DNA of 64,000 nt from Sclerodactyla briareus (Eukaryota; Echinodermata; Holothuroidea; Dendrochirotida; Sclerodactylidae): contig JAODTK010005890.1 in NCBI GenBank assembly GCA_026419785.1, positions 334,501-398,500 on the forward strand. Reading direction: 5' to 3'. Shown piece by piece: positions 59,246 through 64,000 of this stretch (the stretch's first letter is position 1; each line of letters opens with the position of its first letter). The notes below the pieces were generated by a model. That model searched no databases, had not been told where the DNA came from, and was given only the letters and a program-made list of their open reading frames with translations. Made by a program: the position numbers and the translations under genes.

Positions 59246-61065
59246 GTCGAACAAGTAACGTTACTCACAATCGTGTTGCCATCACTCGGCTATAAAGTCG
59301 TAACTCGCTCATCCACAAATTCAGGAATAGCCTAGGATAATTAGGATGCTGGATTCACCGTGAGAATCGAGAACACTGTAATTAAGCCCAATTCACACTT
59401 TACCGCCGGTCACTTAGCGGAACGGAAAATTTGCTTGTACGCCGGCCTGAGGTCACCGGAAGTAAGGCACGCGCGTTTCACCGGCGGACTCATTTCCGGT
59501 CTGTTTTGTTTGACGCGCGTCAAAAACGTGCCCGCTCCGTTTGAGATGAATCGGTTTATCTTCTGACGACAGTGACAGCGGAACGCATTACTTTTTATGG
59601 AATGTCCAAAGGAATTAGCAGGTAAATCTTACTATTAGGGCTAAAAAATGAGATTGCAAGTGAATGGTGTGTGCTCTAGGCTAAATATTAAAACTTTGCT
59701 AAATGGAAATTGAAATTATCAACGTGGTTTTAGTATAGGACTAAATTTAAAAGCATATCGGCCAGCGGCGTTCAAGCATAAACAACTCGTACCACATCCT
59801 TTGCATTCTCCTCAAGTGTTCGATGAATTACGAACGCACGGGCACGTACATCGCAAATAACTTCGCCCGTTCGGTCAGAATCCATCGACTGTTAGCCAAT
59901 GTTCGAACAGAGTGGTTTTCGTGCAGTTATGTGTACTGACAGCAACAGGTCGCACATCTCACCGCGTGAATTCTGAATTAAACACCGTGAATCGTGCGGC
60001 AGTGGGCCTCAGCAAGTGAACACAGGAAGGAAAATATGAATCTTTGGCTCCGGCTTTACGCGGTCTCCTCGCCGGATTTGTCCAGCGGTGAGTATGAACT
60101 GGGCTAGGCCAGGCGTAACATCAGCGCTGCTTAAGAGAAGGAAGCGAGTACCATCTGGATGTAGCAGAACACACTTACACTTCTTTTGTTGTTACACTGT
60201 CATGGCTGTGTTCTCATATACACATGAAGACAACCAATAGGAGGTTACGTGACCAGCATTATGAAACATTGGCCTATGAATTGAGAGACATGTAAGGTAA
60301 GACCCTGCTGCTTGTACGTAGTAAACAAAGAGAAGACCGTGCGGGGGGGGGGGGGGGTGGGGGAGCTAGGTTTCATGATGATTTCAAGGTAGATCGGCAG
60401 GTACTCGATGCTTGTCGTTAGGGATATCATCCGCATAACAGTCTCCTAACTGGAATTTCCGCTATTCGAGTAAATGGATTACTTTCCTTCTTACTGAAGA
60501 CTAATTCTTAGTGGTGATACCACAAGGCGCAGTACTAGCTCTCACCTGCTCCCCTCTTTTTAACGATATTCAGGATGGTGTTGATATAGGGGGGGGGAGG
60601 GGGGGGGGGGGGGGGGGAACCCTGCTTTAGAACCTACCTTACAACCATCAGAAAATAAAATTCAGTTGCAGTCCACCTGGTTCTATTGCTATTGGTGCTA
60701 CCGGTTTTTTTTTCGTTAGATATTAGGCAGAACTGTTCCTCGAACGATCCCCACGATTGTTTTGTTTGTTTGTTTGTTTATTTGTGCTCTATATGTCCAA
60801 AATCCAAGTGATAATACATAATAAAAGGTGGGGGGCGTAACGACAGACAAAGACAAGAACAATATACAGTCACAGGAGCAACACCCTTATGTCAAACAAT
60901 GGCCCATTTCCAATGGGGTCCCACAAAACAACTTGAAAAAGTAAATTTAGAATATTTCGTGGAAGCCTGTTGCACACAGTAATGAATGTGATTATGATGG
61001 AAGGGGTCCATGATATGTTCAGGATATGTGGTCAGTTGTCACAACTGCGGCGTCATTTGAAAAAT
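59246..61065. other. Non-coding stretch with poly-G tracts
   Basis: Poly-G tracts lie at about 60,343-60,362 and 60,588-60,617, and a short (GTTT)n at about 60,761-60,783. A GC-rich block near 59,395-59,560 contains ccgccggtcac and caccggcgg as an imperfect inverted pair. No gene is recognised. Confidence 0.45.
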
Positions 61066-61069
61066 TCGA

Positions 61070-61535
61070 TTAGGAACAGGGATGGAAGCATTATCCTTCC
61101 CAGCTGTCCCGTTTCTTTGAACGTACTGTGTTTCGTTAAATTACAGGAAGAGGTTCAGAGTCTATGTACCGTCGTTTATCATGTCTTCAGTTGTCACAAC
61201 TGTGGCTCCCACGAAACGAAGCGAAACGCGGCGACGGAACAGAAGTTCCATTTCTGCCGTTTGGTTTTTGTTCTGAATCCTGCAGTCTTCATTGGCCATA
61301 GTTATGGTGTCCATTTAAATAATCTGAAGTGGTAAACAGGAGAAGAAAATAGTATATAAATATTTATATTATAATAAGTATAAAGCACATGCCGCTGCTT
61401 GTTTCGAACGTCTGCTATTTTTGTTTTCACTTGGGTCGATCGAGGAATCTATGCATCATGTCGAAGTTACGTGTGCTGTGCCTGGGTTTATGACTGTGTG
61501 CGTGTGACGCTTTGGTATGTCGACCGGATCTGGAT
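61070..61535. repeat. Dispersed repeat family F, copy 2 (uninterrupted)
   Basis: Runs continuously through the blocks that are split at 35,470-35,545 and 36,475-36,870. Shared text includes ccttcccagctgtcccgttt, gtttatcatgtcttcagt, tcctgcagtcttcattggcc and gacgctttggtatgtcgacc. Confidence 0.75.
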
Positions 61536-61539
61536 ATAT

Positions 61540-62465
61540 GAATCAGGATTCCTGTGGTTTTAGGTCAGGTCAAGGTCATGTCACGGTCAGAAAAAAAAAC
61601 ATGTAACCATGATAAGCCATTACGCTTGGTTCAATCAAGTTGTAATCTGGCTGCCTAGTGTGTCGGCTTTCGTATCGGATATTGCGTTTTGAGAATCACA
61701 TGAGTCCTATATGTTATTGGTGGTGTAAAAAGAGGAGAATATTGTGAATAGTAAATGAATACTAAGGTGACCAACACGATCAATCGACCACCTCTGGACT
61801 GGAAAAGTTCATAATCGATATGTATTTGCTCCATAATGAGTTGTAAGATGATTTGAGGTCAGCAGAGGTCGAAGTCTGAAATTTAAAGTTGAACGTGTTA
61901 TGGCGATCACTAAACAAGGGATTCACAAGCTTTCAACTTGAGAAGACGTCATGGCCCATATATAGACTGTAAGTAGTTTTCAACCCAATTGAATGGTCTG
62001 AGTTCCACAATTCTACCAGCTCCCAATATTTGTTGTCACGATTCGTTCAATTCGCTGAATTCTGACTATGGGAACAGAAGGTTGGACTAATCCAAAACAA
62101 CAAGAAAGTCCACAGATACAGTAAATCAGATGACAATGATTAGTGTCAAACGCTATGAGGCTACCCTATCAGACTCACGAGCGATGCGTTTTTCTTTTTC
62201 TTTTCGAAACACTCCTGATGAATATTGCACGTCTGTCAGCAGAAGGTTCCTTCAACAATATCATAGTCGATGACAGTTTCAATATAGGCCGTAATGAAAG
62301 AATGATAACGTTATGGGGAAAATATTGGCTACAATCTTTAATTGCTTTGTGATGAGCATTCGCACTCGCAACCGTGAAGAGTAAGGCTGTTAGGGTAATA
62401 TATAGGTCCATCGTGTTCAGTTTTTAGTTATTAGCTCAAACCAGCTATGCTGGTTGAGCTATTGT
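61540..62465. other. Non-coding stretch, possible degenerate satellite
   Basis: ggtcaggtcaaggtcatgtcac near 61,565 recalls the left satellite array. The frames 62143-62352 (plus) and 62175-62411 (minus) are shadows of each other with no recognisable domain. Confidence 0.4.
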
Positions 62466-62469
62466 GATG

Positions 62470-62580
62470 CCCATCTATCTATCTATCTATCTATCTATTA
62501 TCTATCTATCATCTATCTATCTATCTAATCTATCTATCTATCGATCTATCTATCTACTATCTATCTATCTATTATCTATC
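62470..62580. repeat. (CTAT)n microsatellite
   Basis: About 110 bp of ctat/atct repeats with a few interruptions. Confidence 0.95.
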
Positions 62581-62699
62581 CAGTCTGTAAACTTTTGCTT
62601 TTTGGGCCACAAATGTTCATGTTTCGATGAATCTCGACCAGACTTGGTCACATTGTTTATTGACTGAGGGTCTCTATTGACCACCTAAAGTCAAGGTCA

Positions 62700-63830
62700 A
62701 ATGGCATCAGAGGGGCACAATGGGCCAATAAGTGGAAAACTGCAAAAAGCTACTTCTCCTACAAATTTTGCACAGTGCTGATGTTCGGTCATAATGATGG
62801 TCTATCAGCCTTCGGGTGTTCAGGAATTTTTTTTTGTGGTCCAAGGTCCCACTTGGCCCGAGGGCTCCGTTTCATGAAATTCACACATTGGTACTGGATC
62901 TCATCTCCTCCTACAGCTCCTATTCTACTTGTCTTGGGTAGAGGGCCATTGGAGTTGTTAAGGAATTTGGGGCCCAGGGCCCAATTTGGTCCCTTGGGCC
63001 CATTATATGAATACTGTTAAATCTTGTATCTCCTACAAATCTAGTTGCACCATGCCTGATGTTCAGTCATAAAGATAGTCTAATAGCCGTACTGTCAGGG
63101 TGCCCAGGGATTTAGGAGCCCAAAGCCTAGTGTGGCCCCGATGCCTCAACGATGTGGAAATTCGCAAAATGCTTCTCCTCTTACAAGTTTTTTGGTGCAT
63201 AGTACTGACATTCGGTCATAATGATGGTCTAACAGTCGTATTTCTGGGGTGTTCAGGATTTTTTTTTTTATCCACAGTCCCACTTGGGCCCGAGGGCCCA
63301 TTTCATGGAATTCACACATTATAACTTGAAATGCATCTCCTTCCACAAGTACTGATGATTTTATTTAGAGTTACATGTAATGCTCTTGGTTATGGTCATT
63401 GGGGGTGTTTGTAAACTTCTGGCTGAAGGCCCAATGTGGGCCATATGGCCCACCATGTTAAATCATGCAAAAATGCTTCTACAAATTTTGATGCACAAGT
63501 CAGTGCTGATGTTCGGTCATAATGAGGGCCTAGTAGCCGTACTTCCAGGGCTCTCAGGATTTTGAACCCGAAGCCCAATTTGGGTCCGAGGGCCCATCAC
63601 GTGCACACGCAAAATGTTCTTCTCCTACATTCTGATGCTGATCATAATGATGGAATAGTCAAACCAATTGGCTATTGGATTGTTTGGTCCAATGACCCAC
63701 TTTGGCCCACAGCCTACTACTCTATCCAGTGTGTCAACAATTGCCTTTTGGGCCCCAAACAGTTATTATGTGACGGATGTCCACCAAACTTGAACACATT
63801 TTTTAATTGACCCATGAGACATTTTGACTT
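62700..63830. repeat. Degenerate tandem repeat with tgttcggtcataatgatgg core
   Basis: The core gatgttcggtcataatgatg recurs near 62,780, 63,057, 63,208, 63,509 and 63,632. It is followed each time by ctca/ttcaggattt-like and gggcccgagggccca-like text. Unit spacing varies from about 120 to 300 bp. Frames inside are repeat by-products. Confidence 0.7.
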
Positions 63831-64000
63831 TGTGATGGTCAGGGGCAATATAGGCCATTATATAAAGAAATTCAAAATGTATTACATTAGATACATTAGA
63901 TTTTCTTGAAACTGTGTCATAATTGTCCATTGGAGGTGCTCTTTTCAGCTTGTTTGCAGATTTTGGATACAATATCATATAGTTTCGTTAGAATTGAAGC

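Noticed and set aside
62700..63830. Possible CRISPR-like spaced repeats
   Set aside because: Repeat cores are degenerate, spacing is irregular (about 120-300 bp), and the context is eukaryotic; it is a decayed tandem satellite.
1..64000. tRNA, rRNA or host protein-coding genes with introns
   Set aside because: No tRNA B-box with a matching A-box and fold, no rRNA core and no recognisable host protein exon was seen by eye; a dedicated scan could still find one.

Overview
This window looks like repeat-rich intergenic DNA from an animal nuclear genome. I found no intact host gene, rRNA or tRNA. The mix of transposons points to an aquatic invertebrate: Penelope-like elements with a GIY-YIG endonuclease, a Polinton/Maverick, a DIRS-like element, a Ty3/Gypsy element, several non-LTR LINEs, hAT pieces and a TTAA-type MITE, together with long microsatellites. 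The species cannot be named from this sequence alone. Nearly every coding remnant is broken by single-base indels, so each gene reads in short frames that switch back and forth. That is either old decay or uncorrected long-read errors.

Layout. 1-1.9 kb: degenerate satellite array (about 280 bp period) interrupted by a LINE fragment. 2.0-6.2 kb: two Penelope-like elements of different families, head to tail on the plus strand. 6.2-13.2 kb: mostly unassigned, with a GC-rich block near 7.4-7.9 kb. 13.2-15.4 kb: microsatellites and a second satellite. 15.7-17.5 kb: a third Penelope-like element on the minus strand, with both RT and GIY-YIG parts. 19.4-20 kb: an interspersed repeat. 21.2-22.6 kb: DIRS-like reverse transcriptase (minus). 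24-25.1 kb: a dispersed repeat. 25.2-30.8 kb: a complete but decayed Ty3/Gypsy retrotransposon (minus) with two LTRs. 31.6-32.1 kb: another dispersed repeat. 32.8-33.5 kb: LINE fragment (minus). 34.4-36.9 kb: nested dispersed repeats and a GC-rich satellite. 37.1-37.8 kb: hAT transposase C-terminus. 40.6-42.15 kb: LINE ORF2 remnant (plus).

42.15 to about 54-55 kb: an AT-rich decayed Polinton/Maverick. On the minus strand, from right to left, it holds an unrecognised candidate structural gene, a major capsid protein remnant, the packaging ATPase, the integrase and protein-primed DNA polymerase B. On the plus strand it has further coding-like pieces that I could not identify. Two minisatellites lie between its genes. 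57-59.2 kb: dispersed repeats carrying a nested TTAA MITE and an RTE-like LINE tail. 61-61.5 kb: a second copy of the 36 kb repeat. 62.5-63.8 kb: microsatellite and a degenerate tandem array up to the window end.

The genes do not form a host pathway. They are independent mobile elements. The Polinton set (polB, integrase, ATPase, capsid) would together make a self-synthesising, virus-like transposon, but this copy cannot be functional as read.
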